Made by a program: the position numbers and the translations under genes. Positions 27,993 to 35,123 of a DNA stretch of 64,000 nt are shown here, piece after piece; within the stretch, counting starts at the first letter, position 1, and each line of letters begins with the position of its first letter. Source of the stretch: a virus. Where the stretch lies: positions 62,001 to 126,000 of the IMG/VR virus record IMGVR_UViG_3300032220_000699. The stretch is one strand, 5' to 3'. A model generated the notes under the pieces. That model did not search any database. It saw only the letters and a program-made list of their open reading frames with translations, and was not told where the DNA came from.

Positions 27993-28700
27993 CTAACCTT
28001 TAAGTTTAGTAGTAACAAGATATTCTAAAGCACCTAATACCTTCTTAAGAGAATCTACCATATTAAAAACATAAATAACTTCGTCTTTGTCAGGTGTTTT
28101 GGTCATGTAAGTAGACCAACCCTGAAGTGCTTTAACAACGTCCTCTTCTTCTGCTAAAGAAGAAACATTCATCGTAACTTTAATTTCTTTATAAAGAGCT
28201 ACAAATTGTGTTTTATTGATATCAAGTTTTACTTTCCTCATGAGTTGTTTAGCACGCGCATAGTCGTACTGTTCAATCATGGAATCACAATTAAATGTAA
28301 TTGGTTTTGTTTTTACAAACCAGTAAAAAGGAATTAATTTTTCAGAATTACTGTCATAGTTAGTTGAAGCATCTGCGTAAGATAAAACAGCATAACTCCA
28401 CTCGTCACAAATTTGTTTATAAAGTTTTAGTTCTTTATCTGTTGTAGGTTTTTTCGGAAGATAAACAAATGTAATTAATTCTGTTTGTAATTTATCAGAA
28501 GGATAAAGATAAGCTTTATATAGAAGATTATAGTTTGTTTGGCTATATTTCTTTGTTGGTGTAATAATAATAGGCGCAGAAGAAACAGTTGTTTCGCGTT
28601 GCATCTCTGGAGGTGATTCTAAAGTTCTTATTTCAGAAACTTTAGTAGCTGAACAACCTGTTATAAAAATTACAGCAAGAAATAAAATAAACTTAGTCAT
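27993..28700 (-). CDS. Phage-encoded lipoprotein
   Basis: 235 aa from the ATG at 28700, which overlaps the upstream stop; a TTG six codons earlier is possible. Residues 1-16 are a lipoprotein signal ending in FITGC, so the Cys is lipidated and the protein is anchored in the envelope facing the periplasm. The rest is soluble, with many Tyr and Lys residues and no known domain. It follows a small two-helix membrane protein in the same unit. Roles such as superinfection exclusion are possible but not shown. Confidence 0.6.
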   Translation of the reverse strand: MTKFILFLAVIFITGCSATKVSEIRTLESPPEMQRETTVSSAPIIITPTKKYSQTNYNLLYKAYLYPSDKLQTELITFVYLPKKPTTDKELKLYKQICDEWSYAVLSYADASTNYDSNSEKLIPFYWFVKTKPITFNCDSMIEQYDYARAKQLMRKVKLDINKTQFVALYKEIKVTMNVSSLAEEEDVVKALQGWSTYMTKTPDKDEVIYVFNMVDSLKKVLGALEYLVTTKLKG

Positions 28701-28950
28701 TTTCTTCTTTCTCCGCAAGTTGAGTTGGTTCTACCTTTTCTTGAGATAGCTCATAAATCTTTGCTAACAAAAGAAAAATGAAAATTGAAAAAAGAAACGT
28801 GAACATAAAGAAAAGAATAATCTCTTCCTGATCACCTAACCCATAATGCCTAACTTCAACTGCTGTCAGAATAATCGACACAATTAAAGTTAGTAACAGA
28901 CCTAAGGGTGCTACCTTCCCTTGAAGAAAACAGATTAATTTTTCTAACAT
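28693..28950 (-). CDS. Small two-helix membrane protein
   Basis: 85 aa from the ATG at 28950 (GGGAG ahead). It has two hydrophobic helices, about residues 13-30 (GLLLTLIVSIILTA) and 43-65 (ILFFMFTFLFSIFIFLLLA), then a charged cytoplasmic tail rich in Glu. Its stop overlaps the lipoprotein start, so the two are coupled and may work together in the membrane. A holin is possible from topology, but there is no other support. Confidence 0.55.
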   Translation of the reverse strand: MLEKLICFLQGKVAPLGLLLTLIVSIILTAVEVRHYGLGDQEEIILFFMFTFLFSIFIFLLLAKIYELSQEKVEPTQLAEKEEND

Positions 28951-28987
28951 TATAACTCCCAAAAAGCTATTTACCCAAATTAGTTAG

Positions 28988-29024
28988 AAAAAGAAAAAAG
29001 ACACCAGGAGTAACCTGGTGTCTT
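28988..29024 (-). terminator. Rho-independent terminator
   Basis: The stem AGACACCAGG/CCTGGTGTCT is followed on the minus strand by TTTTTTCTTTTTC. Confidence 0.85.
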
Positions 29025-29027
29025 CTA

Positions 29028-29264
29028 TCATTCAGCTGTAAGTATAAGCTGATAATTACCTAAATCAGAAACATCAACATTGACATTCAGTTTAGCTTCA
29101 CAAACAGGACATTCAGCTTTCACATTTTCTTCCCTGTCGAATGCCGGACTATATTCTTCCAACCTATCACAGAGTTCATCAATAATTGGACTCTTAGAGC
29201 GTTTGTCAGAAAGCAGCTGAAGAAGTTCTTTATCAGTGTAATTTGAATAGTTAGTGTGACTCAT
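29028..29264 (-). CDS. Small zinc-motif protein
   Basis: 78 aa from the ATG at 29264, which overlaps the stop of the upstream gene by 14 nt; longer readings run through that gene. It has a helical N-terminus (DKELLQLLSDK) and a CPVC pair at about residue 56. No family is recognised. Confidence 0.45.
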   Translation of the reverse strand: MSHTNYSNYTDKELLQLLSDKRSKSPIIDELCDRLEEYSPAFDREENVKAECPVCEAKLNVNVDVSDLGNYQLILTAE

Positions 29265-29622
29265 TCTGGTTAGCTTCGCGGTAAGGTTCAAGAGAACTTG
29301 ACAGCAAAGACATAGTGGAAGTAATACTCTTAGCTGCCTCATTGTAAATGTTGATAGCCTTAGATAAACGAAGCAACTCGGCGTGTTGCGACTTCTTATC
29401 ATTTTCCAAAGTCTGAACTTTATGAATCAGAATTTGGTTATCCATCATTAACTTACCAAAAGCAATATTAGCTTGTTCAAGTGTAGCAAACTTACCAACC
29501 ATCTTATAAGGTAAGTCATGATCATTCGGATGAACTTTTGCACAATGTTGAAGAAGTTGATCTTCTTTCTCACACTCAAATCCACAACAGCTACAACGAT
29601 AATTCATTTTCTTCTTACCCAT
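29251..29622 (-). CDS. C2H2 zinc-finger coiled-coil protein
   Basis: 123 aa from the ATG at 29622 (GAGAAGG ahead). The N-terminus carries a classic C2H2-type finger, YRCSCCGFECEKEDQLLQHCAKVH, with ligands within residues 8-29. About 55-110 is a coiled coil. Such proteins often bind DNA or RNA as dimers, so a regulatory role is plausible. It overlaps both neighbours in a four-gene unit. Confidence 0.6.
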   Translation of the reverse strand: MGKKKMNYRCSCCGFECEKEDQLLQHCAKVHPNDHDLPYKMVGKFATLEQANIAFGKLMMDNQILIHKVQTLENDKKSQHAELLRLSKAINIYNEAAKSITSTMSLLSSSLEPYREANQNESH

Positions 29623-29839
29623 TTTCCTTCTCCCGGAATTTGATAAGAATTTCACAGGTCTTCATGTTGCAGAGCATGCCATCAACATGAGCACAACCTT
29701 CCTTCTTATAAACATCACAGTGTTTAACCGGATCGTCTTTACGACCAAAAATCGCATCATGTCGATTACCAAATTTCTCACGATCGGTAATAGGACGTTC
29801 AGCAGATCCTTTACCACCAGCACCAGTAACGATACCCAT
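29615..29839 (-). CDS. Small protein of unknown function
   Basis: 74 aa. It has a Gly-rich N-terminus (GIVTGAGGKGSAERP) and several Cys/His residues in the C-terminal half (HCDVYKKEGCAHVDGMLCNMKTC) that could bind a metal. The stop overlaps the zinc-finger gene start by 8 nt. Confidence 0.45.
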   Translation of the reverse strand: MGIVTGAGGKGSAERPITDREKFGNRHDAIFGRKDDPVKHCDVYKKEGCAHVDGMLCNMKTCEILIKFREKENG

Positions 29840-29865
29840 TTATTTATTCTCCGTATTGGAAAGAG

Positions 29866-30156
29866 TTATTTAAAGTAGTAACTAATCACATCAAGTGCTA
29901 TTGCGCCATAGCGATAAATAATATAACCAACCAAAACAACAATGATTAGTCTAACAGAAATAAAAACGAGTTTATTGTCTACACCACAGTTAGAATCACA
30001 ATCCTCGTGATTTATATTTCTCTGTGTAAAAACAATAGCTGGTGACACACCGCCATGTTTAACAATAGAACATTTACGACATTTTTCACTTTGCTCTTTG
30101 TTAAATACAAAGAAGGATTTTATTTTCTCTATACCTCTGTTGATGAAGTTAAGCAT
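29866..30156 (-). CDS. Small membrane protein with Cys cluster
   Basis: 96 aa. The soluble N-terminal part has five Cys residues (CRKC, CDSNC), and a membrane helix lies near the C-terminus (about 67-83, FISVRLIIVVLVGYIIY). It starts after AGGAG and is first in the unit. Topology is probably N-in with a short tail. Function unknown. Confidence 0.5.
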   Translation of the reverse strand: MLNFINRGIEKIKSFFVFNKEQSEKCRKCSIVKHGGVSPAIVFTQRNINHEDCDSNCGVDNKLVFISVRLIIVVLVGYIIYRYGAIALDVISYYFK

Positions 30157-30204
30157 ATGCTTCTCCTAATTATATCATGATATTATTATTATAGTAAAAA
30201 ACTA

Positions 30205-30582
30205 TTATAAGCTGTCACGAATAATATTAAGCTTCTTAGTCATCTCGACAGCTGATTCTTTACCACCATGTTTATCAGGATGACAAAGTTGAATAAGAGA
30301 CTTTAGATCTTCTTTACTCAATTGAATACCTGCGGGTTGAAATGTTGCATTTTGAAGAAATTGTTCTCCGCCTTTTTCATTGATACGTTTAACTAACTTA
30401 TTATACTCATTAAGAAGTTGTTCATAACGAGCTTTATACATAATAGAATTAATAGTGTTATCAAAAGCTCTATTAGCTTCTTCTAACTGTTTCTGACGGT
30501 GTTTCTTTTCTTCTTTAATAGCGTAATGAGCTTCCTTGACAGCATACCAGACTCTCATAATTTTCTTAATAAATTCTACCAC
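30205..30582 (-). CDS. J-domain (DnaJ-like) protein
   Basis: 125 aa from a GTG after TTAGGAG. Residues 1-80 are charged and helical. About 88-125 read LSKEDLKSLIQLCHPDKHGG followed by a KKLNIIRDSL-type helix. This is the core of a J domain: helix II, the HPD loop that stimulates Hsp70 ATPase, and helix III, placed at the C-terminus. It may recruit host DnaK to a phage target. The N-terminal helix could bind a client. Confidence 0.65.
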   Translation of the reverse strand: MVEFIKKIMRVWYAVKEAHYAIKEEKKHRQKQLEEANRAFDNTINSIMYKARYEQLLNEYNKLVKRINEKGGEQFLQNATFQPAGIQLSKEDLKSLIQLCHPDKHGGKESAVEMTKKLNIIRDSL

Positions 30583-30610
30583 GGTAATCTCCTAACAGAT
30601 ATTGTCAAGT

Positions 30611-30619
30611 TATATATGT
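30611..30619 (-). promoter_or_regulatory. Conserved ACATATATA promoter motif
   Basis: Minus-strand TTACACATATATAACTTG about 29 nt upstream of the J-domain gene. Confidence 0.55.
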
Positions 30620-30637
30620 GTAATTAAATTAACATCA

Positions 30638-30672
30638 AGAACAAGATAAGGTAGCCTTAGCTACCTTATCTT
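30638..30672 (-). terminator. Probable terminator hairpin
   Basis: The stem AAGATAAGGTAGC/GCTACCTTATCTT has only a weak T-run (TTGTTCTTG) after it on the minus strand. Confidence 0.6.
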
Positions 30673-30674
30673 TC

Positions 30675-31157
30675 TTAAATCACAAAAGTTGCATTACCTT
30701 CATCGTCTAACTGTAACTCATAAATATCAACATCTACATACTTATTAGGTTTAGTGTAATCAATATTACCACGACGACGAAGATGCATGTCCAGCATATT
30801 ATCGTCATGAGTTCCTATTTCTAAATGATCAGGATTACAACAAGGAGGATTGTCACAAACTTTGTGTCGTACAATCATACCAGGAGGAATTTCAACACCT
30901 TCCGATAAAGTTTTAGCAACACGATGTGCTTTTAGATCATATTTGTTTCTACTTCCATCTGGGTTACGTTCTCCTTCAACCATGATGAGACCGTAACCAC
31001 GTTCAGACACACGCCCTTTCCATTCCCAGCAACGATTACCTTGCTGTATATCTACATTAGACCAGAAACGTTCTTTGTCATTTGCATCCATCTTATCAAG
31101 AATAGGAACTGTAACGTAGTGCGGGTCTTTTTCTTGGTTTTGTACTTCGTTTTGCAT
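30675..31157 (-). CDS. HNH homing-type endonuclease
   Basis: 160 aa from the ATG at 31157 (AAAGGAG ahead). It has a WxW-type entry (CWEWKGRVSERGYGLI), an AHRVAKTL helix, and the HNH_3 core VRHKVCDNPPCCNPDHLEIGTHDDN with its metal-binding His and Asn residues. Such enzymes nick or cut DNA and usually spread as free-standing homing genes. It lies alone between two terminators, not next to a tRNA, unlike the other two HNH genes here. Confidence 0.8.
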   Translation of the reverse strand: MQNEVQNQEKDPHYVTVPILDKMDANDKERFWSNVDIQQGNRCWEWKGRVSERGYGLIMVEGERNPDGSRNKYDLKAHRVAKTLSEGVEIPPGMIVRHKVCDNPPCCNPDHLEIGTHDDNMLDMHLRRRGNIDYTKPNKYVDVDIYELQLDDEGNATFVI

Positions 31158-31194
31158 TTTATACTCCTTTTTGCGTTGTATCAAAAAGTTTAAT

Positions 31195-31232
31195 AAAAAA
31201 TAAAAAAAAAGACGAGAGTAACCCCGTCTTTT
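31195..31232 (-). terminator. Rho-independent terminator
   Basis: The stem AAAAAGACG/CGTCTTTTT around a GC-rich loop; the T-run continues on the minus strand. Confidence 0.7.
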
Positions 31233-31241
31233 TTGATTAGG

Positions 31242-32168
31242 TCAATAGTACTTAACTTGACTATTTACGGAAAGTTTATCTTTCATAACTTTCGGTGCAT
31301 TGATTTTGAATTGTGTTCCATTAATCTCTACAGTCTGTTGACCGCGAAGATAAGATGTAACATCAATATCAATACCATTCTTCAGCCTACGTTTATGAGA
31401 CTCAATCAGATGCAGAACAGGTCTTTTACGACCAGTCTCTGTAACTGGCAGAGAGCGCGCATACAGAAGAGATTTTATTTCTTCCTGCATGCAACCAAGA
31501 TGAACTTTTGCCTTTTCTTCTTGAGCAGTAATTGTCCAGCAAAAACGACGGTCGGCCGAGATTTGCAAAACAACTGAACCCATCATTTCTGTTTCTTTGA
31601 GAATAACAGGTTCTGTTTCAATTACCTGGTGTTTGTAATAACCAGCAGGTGATTGAAATACTTGTTTACATGGGAAAACCATTCCGGTTTTATCAACCGT
31701 AATATAACGACGTTCACCCATAATTCCACCAGCTTTAAGGGCGTAAAGAAAAGTCAATTCATATAAAGTTCCACCACTTTGCTGCCGCCAGTATTTCCCG
31801 AGAATATTAGCTTTCTTGAAATGAACAGTGATAGCATAAGTATCGGGATTGGTTTCTGCAGTTTTCCCTTCTGGCAAAATAGTGTAACAACCAGACTCAG
31901 GCAGAACATCGTTTTGCATATCAAAACCCCAACGAGTTTTGAAGATGTCCTCTTCGTCATATGCTTCAGCAGTAAGAAATCTAGAGCTGCTTGCAATATA
32001 AGGACCTGATTGACGTATGGCAAAAAGACGTTCTTCCGTTAAACGATCAGGAGGCGGCGCTCCTTTTAACTTTTTAATCTTGGTTTCAAAACAAGATATC
32101 AAAGCACTAGATACAGTTTCTTCAAAATCTTCTTGTGTCCAAAAATCTTTATCAGTTGCAGTGTTCAT
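31242..32168 (-). CDS. Protein of unknown function
   Basis: 308 aa after AAGGAG. The N-terminal 60 residues are helical; the rest is mixed beta and alpha, with many Arg/Lys residues in the last 90 (HKRRLKNGIDIDVTSYLRGQ). No signal peptide, membrane segment or catalytic motif is visible. It is a single-gene unit under the motif at 32208. Confidence 0.45.
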   Translation of the reverse strand: MNTATDKDFWTQEDFEETVSSALISCFETKIKKLKGAPPPDRLTEERLFAIRQSGPYIASSSRFLTAEAYDEEDIFKTRWGFDMQNDVLPESGCYTILPEGKTAETNPDTYAITVHFKKANILGKYWRQQSGGTLYELTFLYALKAGGIMGERRYITVDKTGMVFPCKQVFQSPAGYYKHQVIETEPVILKETEMMGSVVLQISADRRFCWTITAQEEKAKVHLGCMQEEIKSLLYARSLPVTETGRKRPVLHLIESHKRRLKNGIDIDVTSYLRGQQTVEINGTQFKINAPKVMKDKLSVNSQVKYY

Positions 32169-32207
32169 TTATTTCTCCTTAAGGAATTGATAGGTTCCAT
32201 CTTTTAA

Positions 32208-32216
32208 TATATATGT
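32208..32216 (-). promoter_or_regulatory. Conserved ACATATATA promoter motif
   Basis: Minus-strand ATACATATATATTAAAAG about 40 nt upstream of the 308-aa gene. Confidence 0.6.
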
Positions 32217-32233
32217 ATTTAAAAAAATATCAA

Positions 32234-32270
32234 AAACAAAAAAAAAACACCAGGAGTTACCCTGGTGTTC
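32234..32270 (-). terminator. Rho-independent terminator
   Basis: The stem AACACCAGG/CCTGGTGTT is followed on the minus strand by TTTTTTTGTTTTTG. Confidence 0.85.
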
Positions 32271-32282
32271 TTCTTATCGAGC

Positions 32283-32873
32283 TTATTTGTTGTACAGAAT
32301 ATCTGCGCAAACAAGTTCTGCTTCACGAATCGGCATAACCCGTTTACTGGAACCACTGCCCAGATTCAGGTTACTGTTACCGACATACTTGGCAACAAAG
32401 TAGATCGGACGACCGACAGACACATTGTCACGCAACCACTTGGTTGTCTTAACGGTATTGAGCGAATAACCCCATTCACGAGAACCACCGAGGTTTGTCG
32501 TGCGGGTATAAATCTCACTACCGTTGACACCAATAATTTCCGTCACATCAGAGAACAACTGTCCCTGAGGTTGCGGCTTGATTGCTTCGTTGTTGCGCGT
32601 AACACTGAGACCGTACGGACGAGAGCCGATTTCAGAGCTGGGAATTTTTACTTCAGCAATATCGTTACACGACTTGATATTTGCATAGTTCCCTGCCATG
32701 ACTTGAGACTTCAGCGGAATCTTCTGTTTGTCGAAGAAGTCAGCACCAACTGCCGATTTCTTACCACCGACATAATTGTCTGCGCAGTCATCATCATCCG
32801 GATGACAAGCAGCGATAGCATTCCCACTAACTATCGAAAGAGCAAGAAAAACAATACTAATCAAATGTTTCAT
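32283..32873 (-). CDS. Secreted (periplasmic) protein with Sec signal
   Basis: 196 aa. Residues 1-21 are a typical Sec signal peptide (basic start, hydrophobic core, AIA before the cut), leaving a mature protein that begins with CHPDDDDC. The mature part is beta-rich and has more Cys (SCND, VCAD), which may form disulfides in the periplasm. The DNA is somewhat richer in G+C than its neighbours, which could mean a recent host origin. No family is recognised. Confidence 0.6.
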   Translation of the reverse strand: MKHLISIVFLALSIVSGNAIAACHPDDDDCADNYVGGKKSAVGADFFDKQKIPLKSQVMAGNYANIKSCNDIAEVKIPSSEIGSRPYGLSVTRNNEAIKPQPQGQLFSDVTEIIGVNGSEIYTRTTNLGGSREWGYSLNTVKTTKWLRDNVSVGRPIYFVAKYVGNSNLNLGSGSSKRVMPIREAELVCADILYNK

Positions 32874-32912
32874 TTTATCACCTCATGAAGGAATTGAATT
32901 TACTACACTTAT

Positions 32913-32921
32913 TATATATGT
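32913..32921 (-). promoter_or_regulatory. Conserved ACATATATA promoter motif
   Basis: Minus-strand TTACATATATAATAAGTG 40 nt upstream of the secreted-protein gene. Confidence 0.6.
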
Positions 32922-32943
32922 AACCAAGATTTTTTCAAACGTA

Positions 32944-32975
32944 TAAAAAAGAAAAAGGTAGCCGAAGCTACCTTA
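32944..32975 (-). terminator. Rho-independent terminator
   Basis: The stem AAGGTAGC/GCTACCTT is followed on the minus strand by TTTTCTTTTTTATAC. Confidence 0.8.
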
Positions 32976-32981
32976 ATCTGA

Positions 32982-33317
32982 TTAAATATCGTAATAATCC
33001 CAAGCATGTGGTTCATGCTTATTCATAAAGTCTTGAAAACCTTCTTCAGTGTCCACATACACTTCTTCTTCAAAGTTTCCCCACACTCGTCCGTAGACAG
33101 GATGGATTGCTTCAAAGTCATTAACCCAATAGTAATAATCCTCAACAATCCTACCAGATATGATCCAACCATCAGGATGAACTCTGACGAATGTACCAGT
33201 CTCACGGTTATGATTCTCAAGAACTTCTTCTGGATTTAAAGTATAAGCAGCGGCACTAAAGAATTTTTTCTGCTCTTCTTCAACAAAAAAATCTACACCA
33301 AGTTTTTTCGTAATCAT
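32982..33317 (-). CDS. Small acidic protein of unknown function
   Basis: 111 aa, rich in Glu, Tyr and Trp, with beta-strand character (WIISGRIVEDYYYWVND). No signal or motif. It starts after AAGGTG. Confidence 0.4.
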   Translation of the reverse strand: MITKKLGVDFFVEEEQKKFFSAAAYTLNPEEVLENHNRETGTFVRVHPDGWIISGRIVEDYYYWVNDFEAIHPVYGRVWGNFEEEVYVDTEEGFQDFMNKHEPHAWDYYDI

Positions 33318-33411
33318 GATATCACCTTAGACAGTTAAACAGCTGGTCTAAAGCTAAGATGATCACAATTACCACAATTACTATTTACTTAGTGTCAATT
33401 AATATAGATTT

Positions 33412-33446
33412 AAATAAAAAAACAAGGTGACCAAAGTCACCTTGTT
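33412..33446 (-). terminator. Rho-independent terminator
   Basis: The stem AACAAGGTGAC/GTCACCTTGTT is followed on the minus strand by TTTTTATTTAAATC. Confidence 0.85.
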
Positions 33447-33450
33447 CCTG

Positions 33451-33600
33451 TTATGCTTCTTTCTTTTTACTGAACTTCGCAGTGAGAGAATCCTTCATAG
33501 CTTTAGCTTTCCAACCAAGCCAGAAGAATAGGACACCAGTCATTCCCATTGCAAGAATAACGTCACCCCGTCCTGCGAATATACCAACCGCTGTGTTCAT
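33451..33600 (-). CDS. Tiny single-pass membrane protein
   Basis: 49 aa. Its ATG overlaps the stop of the upstream lipoprotein gene (ATGA), and its stop lies just before a terminator. A hydrophobic helix (about 14-30, VILAMGMTGVLFFWLGW) is followed by a Lys-rich tail (KAMKDSLTAKFSKKKEA). Coupling suggests it acts with the lipoprotein in the envelope. Confidence 0.6.
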   Translation of the reverse strand: MNTAVGIFAGRGDVILAMGMTGVLFFWLGWKAKAMKDSLTAKFSKKKEA

Positions 33601-34049
33601 TTACCGGTGAACGACTTGAATGGCAGCTTAATGCCGAGGTTACACTGCTTCAGCTCTTTGTAGAAAGCAGTATCGATAAAGTCCTTCTCAAGGAAGCAAC
33701 CCATCTGAGCAGAGTGGGTCGAGCAGTAAGCCTTGTACTTTTCGACTTCCTTGGTCTTCTCGTTCTTTTCACCCATGAACGAAACCCAGATCCAACCGGA
33801 ACCTTGCAAGCACTCGGATGTCATCATCAAATCAGGATGAGTCACAATCTTCATACCAGTAAGGCGTGGATTAGCATCACGATACTCACGTGCCAGTGTA
33901 TCGGCATTGCTGATCGTGGTGGCACGATAAGAGTCCAGGATATCAGCATTGCGGATAGCCAGTTCATCCTTCGTTGGTGCGCGTTCACCACAACCAACCA
34001 TGATGAATGCGGCCAGAGCAATACAAACCATACCAAACATCTTCTTCAT
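33597..34049 (-). CDS. Phage-encoded lipoprotein
   Basis: 150 aa from the ATG at 34049 (AGGAG ahead). The N-terminus is a lipoprotein signal ending in IMVGC, predicting a lipidated Cys at about residue 20. The mature part has several Cys (SECL, YCSTH, GCFL, QCNL) that may form disulfides. It is transcribed with the tiny membrane protein and lies just downstream of the tmRNA terminator. Related roles could be superinfection exclusion or lysis control; neither is shown. Confidence 0.6.
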   Translation of the reverse strand: MKKMFGMVCIALAAFIMVGCGERAPTKDELAIRNADILDSYRATTISNADTLAREYRDANPRLTGMKIVTHPDLMMTSECLQGSGWIWVSFMGEKNEKTKEVEKYKAYCSTHSAQMGCFLEKDFIDTAFYKELKQCNLGIKLPFKSFTGK

Positions 34050-34083
34050 ACGAAACTCCTTTTTATTGAAAGTTGCTACTGGA

Positions 34084-34123
34084 AAAAACAAAATAAAAAG
34101 ACATGAACTATTTGTTCATGTCT
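34084..34123 (-). terminator. Terminator of the tmRNA transcript
   Basis: The stem AGACATGAAC/GTTCATGTCT is followed on the minus strand by TTTTTATTTTG. It lies right after the last conserved helix of the coding piece. Confidence 0.85.
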
Positions 34124-34251
34124 GTAAGGAAAGAGAAGGTCCACCTGCCTATTTGGGTAATAAGGACTCCGTCATGATCGGGAGAGCAGGTGGCTTGGAA
34201 GACCGAAGTCAACCAATGACCCCATCGCTAGTCAACTTAGGCTAACCGCTG

Positions 34252-34296
34252 TTAGGCGGCGAGCTTCAGCTGAGGTGCGAACTGTGCATCATTTGC
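34252..34296 (-). other. tmRNA tag-peptide reading frame
   Basis: Fourteen codons and TAA encode ANDAQFAPQLKLAA, with the AND start and LAA end typical of proteolysis tags. An in-frame GCA at 34314 would extend it to 20 residues. I prefer the shorter form because AND is the common opening. Confidence 0.75.
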
Positions 34297-34387
34297 GGCA
34301 GTTATTGAGTTTGCTAGATTTACGTCATTCGCCTGACGTGTCGTTCCTTATCCACTAGTTATGCGCTGTCGAAACCTGTACATCCCC

Positions 34388-34504
34388 ATCAGAGACAGTC
34401 TGAACCAATCGGTCACAATTAACACGTTGACTGCGGTTTTATCCGGAGGCGCTTAACTGTAAATGCCGTTCGCCTTAAACAAGCAAACGCAACCAGACTG
34501 TCTT
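34388..34504 (-). other. Intervening segment of the permuted tmRNA precursor
   Basis: 117 nt between the CCA of the acceptor piece and the first base of the coding piece. Its ends form a perfect 10-bp helix (AGACAGTCTG with CAGACTGTCT) that extends the acceptor stem. The interior is AT-mixed with no reading frame. It is expected to be removed by tRNA-type processing. Confidence 0.75.
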
Positions 34505-34590
34505 TGGTGGAGATGGGGGGAATCGAACCCCCGTCCAACACACTTTCATTTCTAAAGTCTCAGAGAGTTACCTCTCCATACGACAATATT

Positions 34591-35115
34591 CCTTCGCCAT
34601 TGATGAGCATGGGCCGAAGATTGAAGCTAGTTAGTCCTCGGGCATTCTATCCCGAATTAGATGCTCTCACATCCCACTTGTTTTAAAGTTCCTGGTGAGA
34701 GACCAGATCCTCTTTGTCAAGCGTTTACGTCAATGTCCGTAGAACTAAAAAGCAAACTTGCCTGGTTACACATCCAGGTTGCTGGGATTAAGCAATGCGA
34801 ACGGATCTACATTTCAATAGTCCGGTTGTTAATCGAATTACACTTATAGATGAGCGACATCTATAAGACACTTGTGAAAGGTCCCACTTTCATCAAGAAC
34901 TGAGCATGTAAGAGCTAAAGATATGGCAGTGGAGAGATCATGTTTAGACGTGACCATGACCCCTAAACCCCACTATTCTGTCTCGATGTAGCAGACCGCG
35001 ATATCCACATCATCGTCGAGCCATATCCTTAGCAAACTAGTCGGGATTCGTCCTAGCCTTAGACGATATCTCTCCGAGATAGTGAGGAAGTTGAACCTCA
35101 CATAAATCCCTTACT
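34591..35115 (-). ncRNA. Large hairpin-rich noncoding RNA upstream of the tmRNA
   Basis: About 520 nt with no plausible gene. On the minus strand it is full of strong hairpins: GTGAGG/CCTCAC, TATCTC-GGA-GAGATA, GAAAG/CTTTC, CTTATAGATG/CATCTATAAG (10 bp), CCTGG/CCAGG, CTGGT/ACCAG and TCGGG/CCCGA. A long-range AGTGG/CCACT pairing encloses a CATG/CATG hairpin. Base composition is less AT-rich than the flanks. Length, tRNA/tmRNA neighbourhood and phage context recall the giant ornate phage RNAs GOLLD and ROOL, but I cannot match a consensus. It may be cotranscribed with, or be the leader of, the tmRNA. Confidence 0.55.
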
Positions 35116-35123
35116 CGTAGTGC

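Larger units (their letters stand above)
34124..34590 (-). ncRNA. ssrA: Circularly permuted two-piece tmRNA
   Basis: The acceptor piece comes first on the minus strand and ends with a T-arm (GGGGG-TTCGATT-CCCCC), CATCTCC, A and CCA at 34505. The coding piece starts with GGGGATG at 34387, followed by AGGTTTCGACAG. GGGGATG pairs fully with CATCTCC and has the G3-U70 wobble that marks alanine acceptors. ACGACA (34339-34344) pairs with TGTCGT (34580-34585) as part of helix P2. A 20-codon frame from GCA at 34314 contains GCA-AAT-GAT and ends LKLAA at 34254. The preferred tag, from GCA at 34296, is ANDAQFAPQLKLAA. The stop lies in a loop closed by GCCGC/GCGGT, as in helix P5. The 117-nt spacer is bounded by AGACAGTCTG/CAGACTGTCT. 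It rescues stalled ribosomes with SmpB. The 5' end of the acceptor piece is approximate. Confidence 0.9.

Noticed and set aside
28693-28950. Holin
   Set aside because: It has two membrane helices of suitable size but a coupled lipoprotein and no lysis-gene neighbour; kept only as a possibility.
34508-35110. A conventional, unpermuted tmRNA starting upstream of the acceptor
   Set aside because: No GG..TTCGAC start with a complementary acceptor strand was found upstream of 34505. The only matching 5' end, with full pairing and tag frame, lies downstream at 34387.
34591-35115. RNase P RNA or group I intron
   Set aside because: I could not find the conserved GAGGAAAGTCC-type core of RNase P RNA or the P7/S-type elements of group I introns, and the tmRNA is explained by permutation without an intron.
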